DNA of 64,000 nt, taken from the NCBI GenBank assembly GCA_002862125.1, contig PHSP01000003.1, positions 1,116,001-1,180,000 of the forward strand, written 5' to 3'. The stretch's first letter is position 1. Each line of letters starts with the position of its first letter. The notes under the pieces were generated by a model. It had not been told where the DNA came from. It saw only the letters and a program-made list of their open reading frames with translations, and made no database searches. This document shows positions 36,181 to 46,165 of this stretch, piece after piece. Both the position numbers and the translations under genes were made by a program. The DNA comes from Methylobacter sp. KS41. GTDB lineage: Bacteria; Pseudomonadota; Gammaproteobacteria; Methylococcales; Methylomonadaceae.

Positions 36181-37091
36181 GGTTAAACATTGCGCCGGTT
36201 TTTCTATTGCGCTCAGGGCAATGGCGTGGTCGAAAAGTATAAGACAATCGTATTTATCTACTCCGCTGTACTGGTAAGCGTTGAATAGAGAATACGGCTT
36301 TTTCCGTAAAGGAAAGGCGCTTTAAGGAAACGCCTTGAAGCAAAGCCTTTGCCGGTTCTAAGCGAGTTAATGTATTACCCGTTGTGCCGGGGAATGCATG
36401 TATAACGTCATTAACCGTCATAATGATATTTTGAGCATTTAAAGTTTCGAAGTCGAAATATTAAGTCAACACATTGATTAATAAGTTTATATTTGTCATA
36501 AAATGGTAAAGTAACGGTTAGTTAAAGTCTGCGTTAAACCCAACTAGGACGCCCAAATGATTCGTGGAGCAAAAATCATAGAACCGCCTGCATTAGCCAT
36601 TGATATGCTGAAGGTAAACGGTGTGCTCATGCGTGTGTAAATAATTAATATATATAAACCAATGACTTATTATACACAAAGATCGGTCTTCTGTATAGGC
36701 CAGATAATCTGACAAAGTAGAATTAAGCCGGAGTTAGTTGTCACATCTAACTAGCTGTTCTCATTGTGAAGACAGCGTGGAAATGGCAAATGAGTCATTA
36801 GTCGCTTTATCTATTGAAGAATGACATTTTCGCCTGTGAAGACCGGAAATAATACACACTAATCTGTCAATGTCCAATCTATTGACCCTCCAAAATTAAC
36901 CGGGTTAGATGCTAGCTTTAATTGGTTTTACATTTAATAGAAATGATAAATAAGCGTCAGTTTTGTTGACAAACGAATTTCAATTATACCAAATAGCCAG
37001 GCTTATTCGTCGTAATGCATCATTATCTGTTATCATAAGCCATTGAATGATGGCAGTTCGCCGCCGTTTGTGTTGATATAAAAGAGTCCTT
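36181..37091. other. 911-bp gene-free stretch after nifQ
   Basis: No convincing coding frame was found. A 27-codon ATG frame (36557-36640, MIRGAKIIEPPALAIDML) is the best seen and has no recognised relative. The region is AT-rich with no clear U-tract terminator. It may hold a degraded gene or the dbpA leader. Confidence 0.35.
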
Positions 37092-38480
37092 GTGAATACT
37101 GCTGAATTTTCGTCTTTACCGTTAAAACCCGCCCTGCTTGAAAACATTGAATCCCTGGGTTATACCCATTTAACGCCCATTCAAGCGGAAAGTCTTCCGC
37201 ATATCCTGGAGGGCAGGGATGTAATTGCGCAGGCTAAAACGGGCAGCGGTAAAACGGCTGCGTTTGGTATTGGTTTGTTATCCCGTTTGGATTTGAGCAG
37301 TTTTAGAGTTCAGTCTTTGGTTATCTGCCCGACGCGGGAGCTGGCCGATCAGGTTTGTAAGGAAATTCGCAGACTGGCGCGTTTTACGCAAAATATTAAG
37401 GTGTTGTCCTTGTGCGGCGGTGTGCCGTTTGGGGCTCAGGTAGGCTCGCTGGAACATGGCGTGCATGTAGTGGTCGGGACACCGGGGCGGTTGCAGGAGC
37501 ATCTGCGTAAACGCAGTTTGCGCTTGAGTAATCTGAAAGTGCTGGTGCTGGATGAAGCGGACCGGATGCTGGATATGGGCTTTGAAGTGATAATTTCAGA
37601 CGTTATTTCCTATGCGCCGACACACAGGCAAACCTTGCTGTTTTCAGCGACCTATGCCGATCCTATACGGGAAATCAGTCAGAAATTTCAATACAAACCG
37701 GTTTCAGTGAGTATTGACAGCAGTCATCACGAGAATGTCATTGAGCAGCGGTTTTTTCAAATAGAAAAGTCCCAAAGAACTAACGCGTTGGGCTATCTGT
37801 TAGCGTATCACCGGCCCGAATCGACGGTGGTATTTTGCAACACCAAAAGGGATTGTCAGGATATTGCGAGTGCTCTGGGGAACAGCGGTTTTTCCGTTCA
37901 GGCATTGCATGGCGACTTGGAACAAAAGCATCGCGATCAAGCGTTAGTAAGGTTTGCCAATAAAAGCTGTTCAATTCTGGTAGCCACTGATGTGGCTGCG
38001 CGCGGACTGGATATTAAGGAGCTGCAAGCAGTGATAAATTATGAGCTGCCCTGGGATCCTGAAGTTTATGTGCACCGGATCGGGCGAACCGGACGAGCAG
38101 GAAAAAAGGGTTTGGCGCTCAGTTTATGTACGCAACAGGAGACTTCGCGGGTTAAAGCTATTGAAGAGTATCAGGCTATTACTGCCAAGTGGGATGAGGT
38201 TGGACCCTTTAAGATGTGCAATGAACACCGGTTTGAACCGCCGATGGTGACTTTATGGATAGATGGCGGGCGTAAGGATAAAGTTCGTCCAGGCGATATC
38301 TTAGGCGCATTAACAGGCGATACAGGGATTGCGGGCAGTGAAGTCGGGAAAATTGATATTTTTGATGCGCATGCTTATGTCGCCATTAAGCAAGATAGTG
38401 TTGATAAGGGACTTGCCTGTTTAAGAAACGGCAAAATAAAGGGCCGCAGTTTTATGGTTCGTAAGTCTCAATGGGGATGA
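37092..38480 (+). CDS. dbpA: ATP-dependent RNA helicase DbpA
   Basis: DbpA is a DEAD-box helicase acting on 23S rRNA hairpin 92 in 50S assembly. The 462-residue product has the Q motif LTPIQAE, Walker A AKTGSGKT, PTRELADQV, DEAD in VLDEADRMLDMGFE, SAT and HRIGRTGRAG. The C-terminal DbpA RNA-binding domain (about 385-460, VTLWIDGGRKDKVRPGDILG) is diagnostic. The start is GTG (MNTAEFSSLPL) with AAAGAG upstream. Confidence 0.95.
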   Translation: MNTAEFSSLPLKPALLENIESLGYTHLTPIQAESLPHILEGRDVIAQAKTGSGKTAAFGIGLLSRLDLSSFRVQSLVICPTRELADQVCKEIRRLARFTQNIKVLSLCGGVPFGAQVGSLEHGVHVVVGTPGRLQEHLRKRSLRLSNLKVLVLDEADRMLDMGFEVIISDVISYAPTHRQTLLFSATYADPIREISQKFQYKPVSVSIDSSHHENVIEQRFFQIEKSQRTNALGYLLAYHRPESTVVFCNTKRDCQDIASALGNSGFSVQALHGDLEQKHRDQALVRFANKSCSILVATDVAARGLDIKELQAVINYELPWDPEVYVHRIGRTGRAGKKGLALSLCTQQETSRVKAIEEYQAITAKWDEVGPFKMCNEHRFEPPMVTLWIDGGRKDKVRPGDILGALTGDTGIAGSEVGKIDIFDAHAYVAIKQDSVDKGLACLRNGKIKGRSFMVRKSQWG

Positions 38481-38513
38481 GGTCAGTTGGTTGGGTTCTT
38501 GCTTAATCAGCGG

Positions 38514-39371
38514 TTAATTCAGTTCGCGGTGGCGGACGATGGCGTTGACGAAAGGGCTCTTAAAGTGTTTGATCAAAGCGTCAACCAGGTAAACAGAGCG
38601 ATGTTGTCCGCCTGTGCAGCCAATTGCAACGGTCAAATAGCTGCGTCCTTCAGCCTCAAAGCGGGGCAGCCACCGTTCAAGAAAAGCGGTTATATCCTGA
38701 AAAAACTCAGCCACAAGGGGTTGTTCTTTAAGAAAGTCGACAACCGGCTGATCTTTGCCTGTTAATGACCGCAATTCCGGAATCCAGAATGGGTTTGGCA
38801 GGCTTCTCGCATCAAAAACAAAATCGGCGTCCAGGGGTACGCCATGTTTAAATCCGAATGACTGGAATTGCAAGGAGATATGTCTGAAATCCCGCTCGCC
38901 TATCTGATCCCTGATAAGTTCACGCAGCTGATGGTAATGAGTCCGGCTGGTATCTATAATGACATTTGCATGTCTGGCGATCGGAGTGAGCATTTCCTTT
39001 TCAATTTTTAGTGCTTCCCTTAACGGTATATTATAATCGGTGAGCGGATGTCTTCGGCGGGTTTCGCTGTAACGTTTCAATAATGTGGATTCTTCCGCCT
39101 GCATAAAAATAATTTCACAATCTATGCCTTTTTCGCGGATTAACTTCAAGCTTTCTGAAAAATTTGCCAAACTTTCAAACTGATTTCTTGCATCAATGCC
39201 AATGGCTGTTTTTGCATAAGTTTTCTTATCCACTAACATAACGTCATTGATAAAGTCTTGCAATAAGGTTACCGGGAGATTATCGATACAATAATAACCG
39301 CAATCTTCCAGTGTATCCAAGGCGATACTTTTACCTGAACCTGAGAGGGCGCTGACAATTAATAATTTCAT
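38514..39371 (-). CDS. rapZ: RNase adapter protein RapZ
   Basis: RapZ is a nucleotide-binding adapter; in E. coli it guides RNase E to the GlmZ sRNA controlling glucosamine-6-P synthesis. The product has Walker A VSALSGSGKSIAL, the central DVIIDTSRTHYHQLRELI-like helix, FQSFGFKHGVPLDADFVFDARSLPNP, and the C-terminal GCTGGQHRSV. Two ATGs two codons apart are possible (MLMKLL); the second is the family start. It is last in the lptCAB-rpoN-hpf run. ptsN, often just upstream, is absent. Confidence 0.95.
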   Translation of the reverse strand: MKLLIVSALSGSGKSIALDTLEDCGYYCIDNLPVTLLQDFINDVMLVDKKTYAKTAIGIDARNQFESLANFSESLKLIREKGIDCEIIFMQAEESTLLKRYSETRRRHPLTDYNIPLREALKIEKEMLTPIARHANVIIDTSRTHYHQLRELIRDQIGERDFRHISLQFQSFGFKHGVPLDADFVFDARSLPNPFWIPELRSLTGKDQPVVDFLKEQPLVAEFFQDITAFLERWLPRFEAEGRSYLTVAIGCTGGQHRSVYLVDALIKHFKSPFVNAIVRHRELN

Positions 39372-39442
39372 AAGCATCAGGTTAAAGATGCAAGGTTAAA
39401 GGTTAATTAATTTTAACTTATGCCCTTAACCTTGCACTTGTT

Positions 39443-39733
39443 CTATCGATGACTTCCGGTTTTTTCTTTATGCTTGGTAATTTGACGATCCAGCTTGTCT
39501 ACCATCGCATCAATGGCTACATACATATCTTCCTGATGATCTTCGGCAAATAATTTTGCGCCACTCAGTTGCAGTGTTGCTTCTGCTTTTTGAACTAATT
39601 TTTCTACGCTTAAAATAACGTGTACATCGGTAACATTGTCAAAATGACGGGCTAATTTTTCAAATTTTGCATCTATATATGCTTTTAAAGCATCGGTTAC
39701 TTCAAGATGGTGGCCTGTTACTATAACTTGCAT
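39443..39733 (-). CDS. hpf: Ribosome hibernation promoting factor
   Basis: HPF binds the 30S decoding centre and promotes 100S ribosome dimers in stationary phase. The 96-residue short-type product has MQVIVTGHHLEVTDALKAYI, KFEKLARHF and DMYVAIDAMVDKLDRQITKHKEK. TAAAGGAGTTAATCC precedes the ATG. It lies immediately after rpoN, as in many proteobacteria. Confidence 0.95.
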   Translation of the reverse strand: MQVIVTGHHLEVTDALKAYIDAKFEKLARHFDNVTDVHVILSVEKLVQKAEATLQLSGAKLFAEDHQEDMYVAIDAMVDKLDRQITKHKEKTGSHR

Positions 39734-39765
39734 GGATTAACTCCTTTAATGGAAAATGGTTGGTG

Positions 39766-41211
39766 TTACAAAATACGCTTTCGTTGACTTGATGATGAAA
39801 TAAGCATTGCCTCGCGATACTTGGCAATGGTCCTTCTCGCAACGTTAATACCTTTAGCGTGTAAAAAATCGGCAATTTTACTATCACTCAACGGTCTTGC
39901 TTGATTCTCATTGTCGATTAATTCTTTGATAAATGCTCTGATGGCGGTAGAGGAACATTCGCCGCCTCCTTCCGTCGAAACATGACTGGAAAAGAAAAAT
40001 TTAAATTCAAATATACCATTCGGGGTATGCAGGAATTTATTAGTTGTCACTCTGGAGATTGTCGACTCGTGCAGGCTCAGTTCTTCGGCAATATCTCTCA
40101 GTACCATGGGTTTCATGGCAATGGAACCAAATTCAAGAAAACCAGTTTGTTTTTCCACGATGCTCCGGGCAACACGTAATAATGTGTCGTTGCGGCTGTG
40201 AAGATTTTTGATAAACCATTTTGCTTCTTGTAAATGGTCTTTCATACAAACATTATCTTTACTGTTATCCGCCCTTTTAATCAGTGCTGAATAAAATGGA
40301 TTTATACGCAATTTAGGCGCGATGTCCGGATTGAGGTTCACTTGCCACTGATCGTTTTGTTTGGTCACATAAACATCGGGAATAACGTATTCAGAATCTG
40401 ATTCCTGTATTTGTGCGCCAGGCTTGGGATCCAGTGTTCTGATTAAAGCAACTATCTCCTCCAGCTGCCGCTCGGAAACATCCAGTTTGCGCAGGAGCTT
40501 GGCTTGCTCATGAGTGGCCAGCAGCTTCAGATGTCGAGTAACAACGCTGAGCGCCTCCTCTCGATAAGGTATTGTTTCGGGCAATTGCAGCAGCTGTAAT
40601 CTTAAGCAGTCACTTAAATCAATGGCTGCAACACCTGCCGGATCAAACTGTTGCACTCTATGCAGAACGGCGATCACTTCATCAAAATCGAGGTCGTCTA
40701 ATTGACTCTGTAAACCCTCAAAAATATCCTCGGGAGTGCTGCTCAGATAACCGTCTTCATTAACGGAGTCAATTATTGCCATGGCAATGGCATGGTCTCG
40801 CTCTGAAAACAGGGTCAATTCCAGCTGCCACAGCAAGTGATCCAGTAATGTCGAGGCGTTACTGCGCTGGGATTCAAATTCAACAGTCTCGGTATTATCA
40901 GTTCCGGGCGGCAAAGCGCTCTCATAAAAATCATCCCACGATGAATCAATGGGCAATTCATCCGGTATATTTGTTTGGGAGCCTTCGCTGGTAAACAAAT
41001 CCGAATTTTCAGGCTTGTTTTCGGATGTTGCAGTTCCTTCCCGCGGACTACTTTCATCATCATTAATTTCCAGCATTATATTGGATTCAAGAACCTGCTG
41101 AATTTCATGCTGTAAATCTAATGTTGACATCTGCAACAACTTGATTGCCTGCTGTAACTGCGGCGTCATTGTTAATTGCTGGCCTAGCTGGAGATGTAAA
41201 GATTGTTTCAT
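39766..41211 (-). CDS. rpoN: RNA polymerase sigma-54 factor
   Basis: RpoN recognises -24/-12 promoters and requires NifA-type activators. The 481-residue product has the Gln/Leu-rich activator-contact region (residues 1-50, LGQQLTMTPQLQQAIKLLQM), an acidic region II, the core-binding domain, an HTH (about 370-395, LSLHESTISRVTTNKF) and the RpoN box ARRTIAKYRE near the C-terminus (Ile for the usual Val). It is the factor needed by the rnf, nifL and nifB promoters in this window. Confidence 0.97.
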   Translation of the reverse strand: MKQSLHLQLGQQLTMTPQLQQAIKLLQMSTLDLQHEIQQVLESNIMLEINDDESSPREGTATSENKPENSDLFTSEGSQTNIPDELPIDSSWDDFYESALPPGTDNTETVEFESQRSNASTLLDHLLWQLELTLFSERDHAIAMAIIDSVNEDGYLSSTPEDIFEGLQSQLDDLDFDEVIAVLHRVQQFDPAGVAAIDLSDCLRLQLLQLPETIPYREEALSVVTRHLKLLATHEQAKLLRKLDVSERQLEEIVALIRTLDPKPGAQIQESDSEYVIPDVYVTKQNDQWQVNLNPDIAPKLRINPFYSALIKRADNSKDNVCMKDHLQEAKWFIKNLHSRNDTLLRVARSIVEKQTGFLEFGSIAMKPMVLRDIAEELSLHESTISRVTTNKFLHTPNGIFEFKFFFSSHVSTEGGGECSSTAIRAFIKELIDNENQARPLSDSKIADFLHAKGINVARRTIAKYREAMLISSSSQRKRIL

Positions 41212-41243
41212 TCGGTCATATAATTTTTTTGTAATTACTTTAA

Positions 41244-41969
41244 TTAAAGGCTGAAGTTATTACCTAAATAAACTTTACGCACTTCTTCATTGGCAACTAT
41301 GGCTTCCGCCCCGCCTTCTGCGATTACCTTGCCTGCATTTAGTATATACGCACGATCACAAATTCCTAATGTTTCTCTGACATTATGTTCGGTAATTAAT
41401 ATGCCAATTCCGCGATCCTTCAAATGCTCTATTATTTTTTTAATATCGTCTACCGATATGGGGTCAACTCCAGCAAAAGGTTCATCCAGAAGTATAAATT
41501 GAGGGTCGGTCGCTAATGCTCTGGCTATTTCAACACGGCGCCGTTCACCACCCGACAAGTGCAAGGCAATATGGTCACGCAGATGCGTAATATGAAACTC
41601 CTCAAGTAATTCTTCAATAACCAGTGCCGCCTGTCCAGAAGTTAAGTCAGAACGAATTTGCAAAACGGCGCGTAAATTGTCCGCCACGCTTAATTTGCGA
41701 AAAACTGATGGTTCCTGTGGTAGATAACCGATGCCGTTTACAGCCCTTAAATGCATTGGATAATGGGTAATGTCAAGCGAGTCGAGTGTAATCTTGCCTT
41801 CATCGGCCTTAACCAGGCCAACCATCATGTAAAAACTGGTCGTTTTTCCTGCGCCATTGGGCCCCAATAAGCCTACGACTTCTTTAGTATTAACATGTAA
41901 CGATACGCCGTCAACCACATTACGTTTATTGTAGGTTTTAATTAGCTGATGAGCCGCTAGTGTGGACAT
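41244..41969 (-). CDS. lptB: LPS transport ATPase LptB
   Basis: LptB is the cytoplasmic ATPase of the LptB2FGC LPS extractor. It has Walker [12 protein letters not shown], signature [15 protein letters not shown] and Walker [14 protein letters not shown], with the H loop ITEHNV. The start [19 protein letters not shown] matches the family; the longer frame is rejected. It lies between lptA and rpoN. Confidence 0.96.
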   Translation of the reverse strand: MSTLAAHQLIKTYNKRNVVDGVSLHVNTKEVVGLLGPNGAGKTTSFYMMVGLVKADEGKITLDSLDITHYPMHLRAVNGIGYLPQEPSVFRKLSVADNLRAVLQIRSDLTSGQAALVIEELLEEFHITHLRDHIALHLSGGERRRVEIARALATDPQFILLDEPFAGVDPISVDDIKKIIEHLKDRGIGILITEHNVRETLGICDRAYILNAGKVIAEGGAEAIVANEEVRKVYLGNNFSL

Positions 41970-42062
41970 TTTTAACAGGTAAAAGTTAAAAGAAAAAAGT
42001 AGAGGAGGCATTGACGCGCAATATTTTTAGGCCTTTATTGGCATTTTTCACCATGTGGGGGA

Positions 42063-42620
42063 TCATTTTTTAGTGGCCTCCGGGCTTGTTTTTTCTGATG
42101 CGGGCATTGCCTTTTTGGCTTCCGGCTGCAATATGACATGCACTCGTTTAGTAGCAGATGATTTCTCGCCGGCTTTAACCAGTGACGTTTTAATATCATA
42201 CTCAATCAAATTACTGGAATAGGTGGCGTTACCTTGCCAAACGGTGGCGTCATTGATCAAAACCAACAGGTTCTTTTTAGGATAAAACTCGCCAATCAAC
42301 GCTTCGCCTGTGATATCTTCAGCGCCTTCGCTCGGCGTTTGTTTGAATTTTGCCTTGTTTCCCGTAAATACCAGTTTCTCGGCATCGCCGTTTACAAAAT
42401 AAACGACCAGCTTATCAGAATTGACCCGGATACTGCCCTGAACAGATATGACATTTCCGATATAAATGCTGGTGGCTGTTGCATCATCATAAGTTGCCGT
42501 ATCTGAATCAATAACTATCGGTTGGTCAGCATCGCTTTCCAAAGCATGCACATTGGAACTCATGAAGACAAATAGTGATACACAACAGTAAAAAACCGCC
42601 TGCTTTTTATTTAGTTTCAT
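42063..42620 (-). CDS. lptA: LPS transport periplasmic protein LptA
   Basis: LptA forms the periplasmic bridge for LPS. The 185-residue product has a signal peptide (MKLNKKQAVFYCCVSLFVFM, cleaving after SNVHA) and an OstA-type beta-jellyroll (PIVIDSDTATYDDATATSIY, LVVYFVNGDAEKLVFTG). The C-terminus is Lys/Ala-rich. Its start overlaps the lptC stop. Confidence 0.93.
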   Translation of the reverse strand: MKLNKKQAVFYCCVSLFVFMSSNVHALESDADQPIVIDSDTATYDDATATSIYIGNVISVQGSIRVNSDKLVVYFVNGDAEKLVFTGNKAKFKQTPSEGAEDITGEALIGEFYPKKNLLVLINDATVWQGNATYSSNLIEYDIKTSLVKAGEKSSATKRVHVILQPEAKKAMPASEKTSPEATKK

Positions 42621-43173
42621 AAATACCCTTCACATTAGCAAGTAGCTGCAGATGAATTGGCTCAATAAAAGTCAGTTTCATTCCTGTTCCTGTTGTCCTG
42701 TTTGGCGGACTGATTAACTCAGCCCACTTAGTGGTTTCTGCATAACTGGTTTTCGGATTTACTTTTAATACGCTGGTATTGATTGTAAGTTGAGTGACCC
42801 CTGGGGCTTTTGCTCTATCAATGGTAACCTTGCCATCTAAAAGCAGATCATTACCGTCACGAGACAGAATGCCCGTTTCGGATTTGACAACCCACGGAGG
42901 CGTTTTATCATTATGAAAATACATTGTCGGATTAACCAAATGGGTAGTGCCGTCATCGCTGTAATGAATCATTTCATCAGCAAGTAATTCGTTTTTTAAC
43001 GTGCCGAGCTCGCTCATTTCCCATTTTGTATAGCCTTTACTAAAATAATCCGGACTATGCGCAGGAGTCGGGGCATGAAATAGCTCAACTACGCCGGTCA
43101 ATTTAACAAGCCACCAACTCATCAGGGCGATGATGGCTAGGTATAAATATAGCTTGCTTTCTTGCAGGCTCAT
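42607..43173 (-). CDS. lptC: LPS export protein LptC
   Basis: LptC is the single-pass inner-membrane partner of LptBFG and LptA. The product has an N-terminal helix (about 8-24, LYLYLAIIALMSWWLV) and a periplasmic jellyroll (YTKWEMSELGTLKNELLADE, LDGKVTIDRAKAPG). It overlaps kdsC upstream and lptA downstream. Confidence 0.92.
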   Translation of the reverse strand: MSLQESKLYLYLAIIALMSWWLVKLTGVVELFHAPTPAHSPDYFSKGYTKWEMSELGTLKNELLADEMIHYSDDGTTHLVNPTMYFHNDKTPPWVVKSETGILSRDGNDLLLDGKVTIDRAKAPGVTQLTINTSVLKVNPKTSYAETTKWAELISPPNRTTGTGMKLTFIEPIHLQLLANVKGIYETK

Positions 43174-43718
43174 TTTAAGTAGGCATTCAAAATTTCGTCA
43201 AAGCGTCCTTGCGCCTGCATAATAAAATCACATACTTCGCGCACCGCGCCGTGTCCGCCGGCTAGCGTTGTGCACCAGTCAGCCTGTTGTCTGACGGCAA
43301 AATTGGCATCTGATACAGCAATAGCCAAGCCGACTCTGGTCATGATAGGTAGATCAAGCAAGTCATCGCCGACATGCGCAGCCTGTTCAGGAGTGATTCC
43401 TGTTTTTTCAATGAGCTCATTAAAAGCGGCGAGTTTATTCTCATGTCCCTGGTAAACATGCTCGATACCCAAGTTTTTCATGCGAAGCGCGACCGACTTC
43501 GATTTTCGTCCCGAAATAACGGCGACTTCAACGCCGGTCTGACGTAACAGCTTGATTCCATGACCATCTCGGGCATGAAAAGATTTGTATTCGTTGCCCA
43601 GGTTATCGAAAAAAAGTTTGCCATCGGTTAACACGCCATCCACATCCAGAATCAACAGCTTGAGTTTTTCGGCTTTCTTTGCCGCAATTGTCAAGGAGGT
43701 CTGGGATTTTTCTGTCAT
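43170..43718 (-). CDS. kdsC: 3-deoxy-D-manno-octulosonate 8-phosphate phosphatase
   Basis: HAD-family phosphatase yielding KDO for LPS. Motif I is LLILDVDGVLTDGKL, motif II VAVISGRKSKSV, and motif IV HVGDDLLDLPIM. The 182-residue size is typical. Its ATG shares one base with the kdsD stop (TGATG), implying coupling. Confidence 0.95.
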   Translation of the reverse strand: MTEKSQTSLTIAAKKAEKLKLLILDVDGVLTDGKLFFDNLGNEYKSFHARDGHGIKLLRQTGVEVAVISGRKSKSVALRMKNLGIEHVYQGHENKLAAFNELIEKTGITPEQAAHVGDDLLDLPIMTRVGLAIAVSDANFAVRQQADWCTTLAGGHGAVREVCDFIMQAQGRFDEILNAYLK

Positions 43719-44695
43719 CAGACTATGCCTGCCCGTATCAAATCGTGCATATTCAGAGCGCCTATTGCAAGACGTTGTTCATCAACGACGATCAAGGCAT
43801 TGATTTTTTTTTGCTCCATAATTTGCATGGCCTCGGCGGCAAGAATATTCCCGGAAATGACCGCGCACTGATGGGTCATCACCTCGCTGATGGCTGTATT
43901 TTGAAGATCAAGATTTTTCGCCAGCGTACGCCGTAAGTCGCCATCGGTAAAAATACCGGTCACCTGATTGCAAGCATCGACTATAGTAGTCATGCCTAAT
44001 TTTTTCTCGGTCATTTCCAGTAAGGCGTCACTGATAAACGCGGACTCGGACACTGACGGTATTTCATGGCCGACATGCATGATGTCGCTTACCCTTAATA
44101 ATAGTCTTCTGCCTAAGCTGCCTCCTGGATGAGACAAGGCAAAATCATCACGCGTAAACCCTCTGGCTTCCAGTAATGACACCGCCAAGGCATCGCCCAT
44201 AACCAGCGCGGCCGTGGTGCTTGAGGTGGGGGCAAGCCCCAGAGGACAGGCTTCCTGCTCAACAGCCACATTGATATGGGTAGTCGCGACATTGCTTAGC
44301 GTTGAATCCGGATTGCCGGTCATAGCGATAAACGGCACGCCCAGCCGTTTAATAAGCGGCAGAATCTTTAAAATTTCCTCGGTTTCACCTGAATTGGATA
44401 AGGCAAGCACTACATCCTGTTTGGTAATCATGCCCAGATCGCCATGGCTGGCCTCTCCGGGATGCACAAAAAAAGCTGGAGTTCCGGTACTGGCCAAGGT
44501 TGCTGCAATCTTGCCGGCGATATGACCTGATTTACCCATGCCGATGACAATCACGCGGCCCGTACAATTAAACAGCAACTTGCATGCGGCGACAAAATTA
44601 TCATTAATCCGCTCTGCCAAGGCTTTGACTGCCTGGGCTTCTACCTGAATGACCGCCAAGCCTAATGCACGAAGTTTTTGGTCATCTAGTTTCAT
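43718..44695 (-). CDS. kdsD: Arabinose-5-phosphate isomerase
   Basis: KdsD interconverts ribulose-5-P and arabinose-5-P, the first KDO step. The SIS domain has VIGMGKSGHIAGKIAATLAS and FVHPGEASHGDLGM, and tandem CBS domains occupy about 200-325. The start MKLDDQKLRALG with CAAGAA upstream gives 325 residues, the usual length; a frame 32 codons longer is not supported by the family. First gene of the kdsD-kdsC-lptCAB-rpoN-hpf-rapZ run. Confidence 0.95.
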   Translation of the reverse strand: MKLDDQKLRALGLAVIQVEAQAVKALAERINDNFVAACKLLFNCTGRVIVIGMGKSGHIAGKIAATLASTGTPAFFVHPGEASHGDLGMITKQDVVLALSNSGETEEILKILPLIKRLGVPFIAMTGNPDSTLSNVATTHINVAVEQEACPLGLAPTSSTTAALVMGDALAVSLLEARGFTRDDFALSHPGGSLGRRLLLRVSDIMHVGHEIPSVSESAFISDALLEMTEKKLGMTTIVDACNQVTGIFTDGDLRRTLAKNLDLQNTAISEVMTHQCAVISGNILAAEAMQIMEQKKINALIVVDEQRLAIGALNMHDLIRAGIV

Positions 44696-45153
44696 TTCTT
44701 GCAAAAATTGCAATAGCGCCGGACGAAAAAACAATTGGGAATGGTCATGAGCTGGATAATTAACATCTGTGTTCAGGATTAAAAACCGCATATTATGACA
44801 TGTTTACTGCATTAATGTCCTATCTGAAATATTGTTTAGTTACACTTTTTAGTCTGTGCGGGCAAGATACTATTAAATATAGCAATAGCCGCCTGCTGAG
44901 AGGACGGATACGTTAATATTATGAATGATGACAGCCTTCAAAAGTCCTTTGATCCTTGGGGGCAGGAAAGATAAGAGTTCTAATATCAATAATGACGCAG
45001 TTGATGCCGGTAAGGAAAAAATGCCTTCCCGCCTCGTTGGTCAGCTTCAACTCCGGGGCTCTTGGATGTAGCGTTCATTGGCATTTTTATTGGAAAGAAG
45101 ATCATTGTAATAGTATGTTACTATTGACGGCCTGGTTTCTTATCCCATGTTTT

Positions 45154-46161
45154 ATGTCCGATTTATCTAGCCCTGTTCAATTAATCGATCGTTTCGGCAG
45201 AACGGTTGATTATTTGAGAATTTCCATTACTGATCGATGTGATTTTCGCTGCGTGTATTGCATGGCGGAAGAGATGATCTTTTTACCGCGCGCACAAGTT
45301 TTAACACTGGAAGAAATTTATACGCTGGCTAAGGCGTTTGCTGAATTAGGGGTAAAAAAAATCAGGGTGACGGGGGGCGAGCCTCTTGTCAGGAAAGGCG
45401 CATTGGAACTGCTGGGAAACCTAGGTCGAATTGAAAGTTTGAATGAGCTGGTAATAACAACCAATGGCTCTCATCTGGAAGCCATGGCGGGTTCCTTGAA
45501 AGAGGCCGGCGTAAAACGCATCAATATCAGCCTGGATACACTGGATGCAGATAAATTTAAAGCCATCACCCGCACCGGTGATTTACAGAAAGTGCTAAGA
45601 GGCATTCAAGAAGCTAAGTCCGTCGGCTTTGAGGGCATCAAAATCAATGCGGTCATCCTTAAAGATAGAAATCATCAGGAAGTGAACGGCCTGGTCCAGT
45701 ATGCTGTCAATAACGGCATTGATATCAGTTTTATCGAAGAAATGCCGCTGGGCGTAGTGGGTCAACATGATCGATCAGCAGCTTTTTATTCCAGTGAGTC
45801 GATTAAGGCCGATCTGACGCGAAATTTTTCTTTAGTGGCGACACCTGAAAAAACCGGCGGACCTTCAAATTATTTCAGGGTTGCCGGTGCTCAAACCCGC
45901 GTTGGTTTTATTTCTCCGCATAGTGAAAATTTTTGCAGCGCCTGTAACCGGGTGCGCTTGACCGTTGAAGGGCGGTTATTGTTATGTCTCGGCAACGAGC
46001 ATTCGGTCGATTTAAAGAAGCTGCTTAGAGCTAATCCGGGCAACACGGCAATTTTAAAACAGGCTATCATTGACGCCATGCTGATAAAGCCCGAAAAGCA
46101 CGAATTTAATATCCACGAGCAGCCGGTTATATTGCGTTATATGAATATGACCGGCGGTTAA
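45154..46161 (+). CDS. moaA: GTP 3',8-cyclase MoaA (molybdenum cofactor)
   Basis: MoaA is the radical-SAM enzyme starting molybdopterin synthesis. The product (335 residues) has the SAM motif CDFRCVYCMAE, KIRVTGGEPLVRKG, the C-terminal cluster FCSACNRVRLT ... CLG, and the essential terminal GG. The ATG at MSDLSSPVQLIDRFGRT is preferred to an upstream frame of 66 extra codons. It is convergent with nirH; no other moa genes are adjacent. Confidence 0.95.
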   Translation: MSDLSSPVQLIDRFGRTVDYLRISITDRCDFRCVYCMAEEMIFLPRAQVLTLEEIYTLAKAFAELGVKKIRVTGGEPLVRKGALELLGNLGRIESLNELVITTNGSHLEAMAGSLKEAGVKRINISLDTLDADKFKAITRTGDLQKVLRGIQEAKSVGFEGIKINAVILKDRNHQEVNGLVQYAVNNGIDISFIEEMPLGVVGQHDRSAAFYSSESIKADLTRNFSLVATPEKTGGPSNYFRVAGAQTRVGFISPHSENFCSACNRVRLTVEGRLLLCLGNEHSVDLKKLLRANPGNTAILKQAIIDAMLIKPEKHEFNIHEQPVILRYMNMTGG

Positions 46162-46165
46162 TGCT

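Noticed and set aside
44956..45153. 66-codon N-terminal extension of moaA
   Set aside because: The MoaA family starts near MSDLSSPVQLIDRFGR; the extension has no matching composition and no ribosome binding site.
45154..46161. moaA as a possible nirJ
   Set aside because: The KIRVTGGEP motif, C-terminal FCSACNRVRLT cluster and terminal GG are MoaA-specific; NirJ lacks them.
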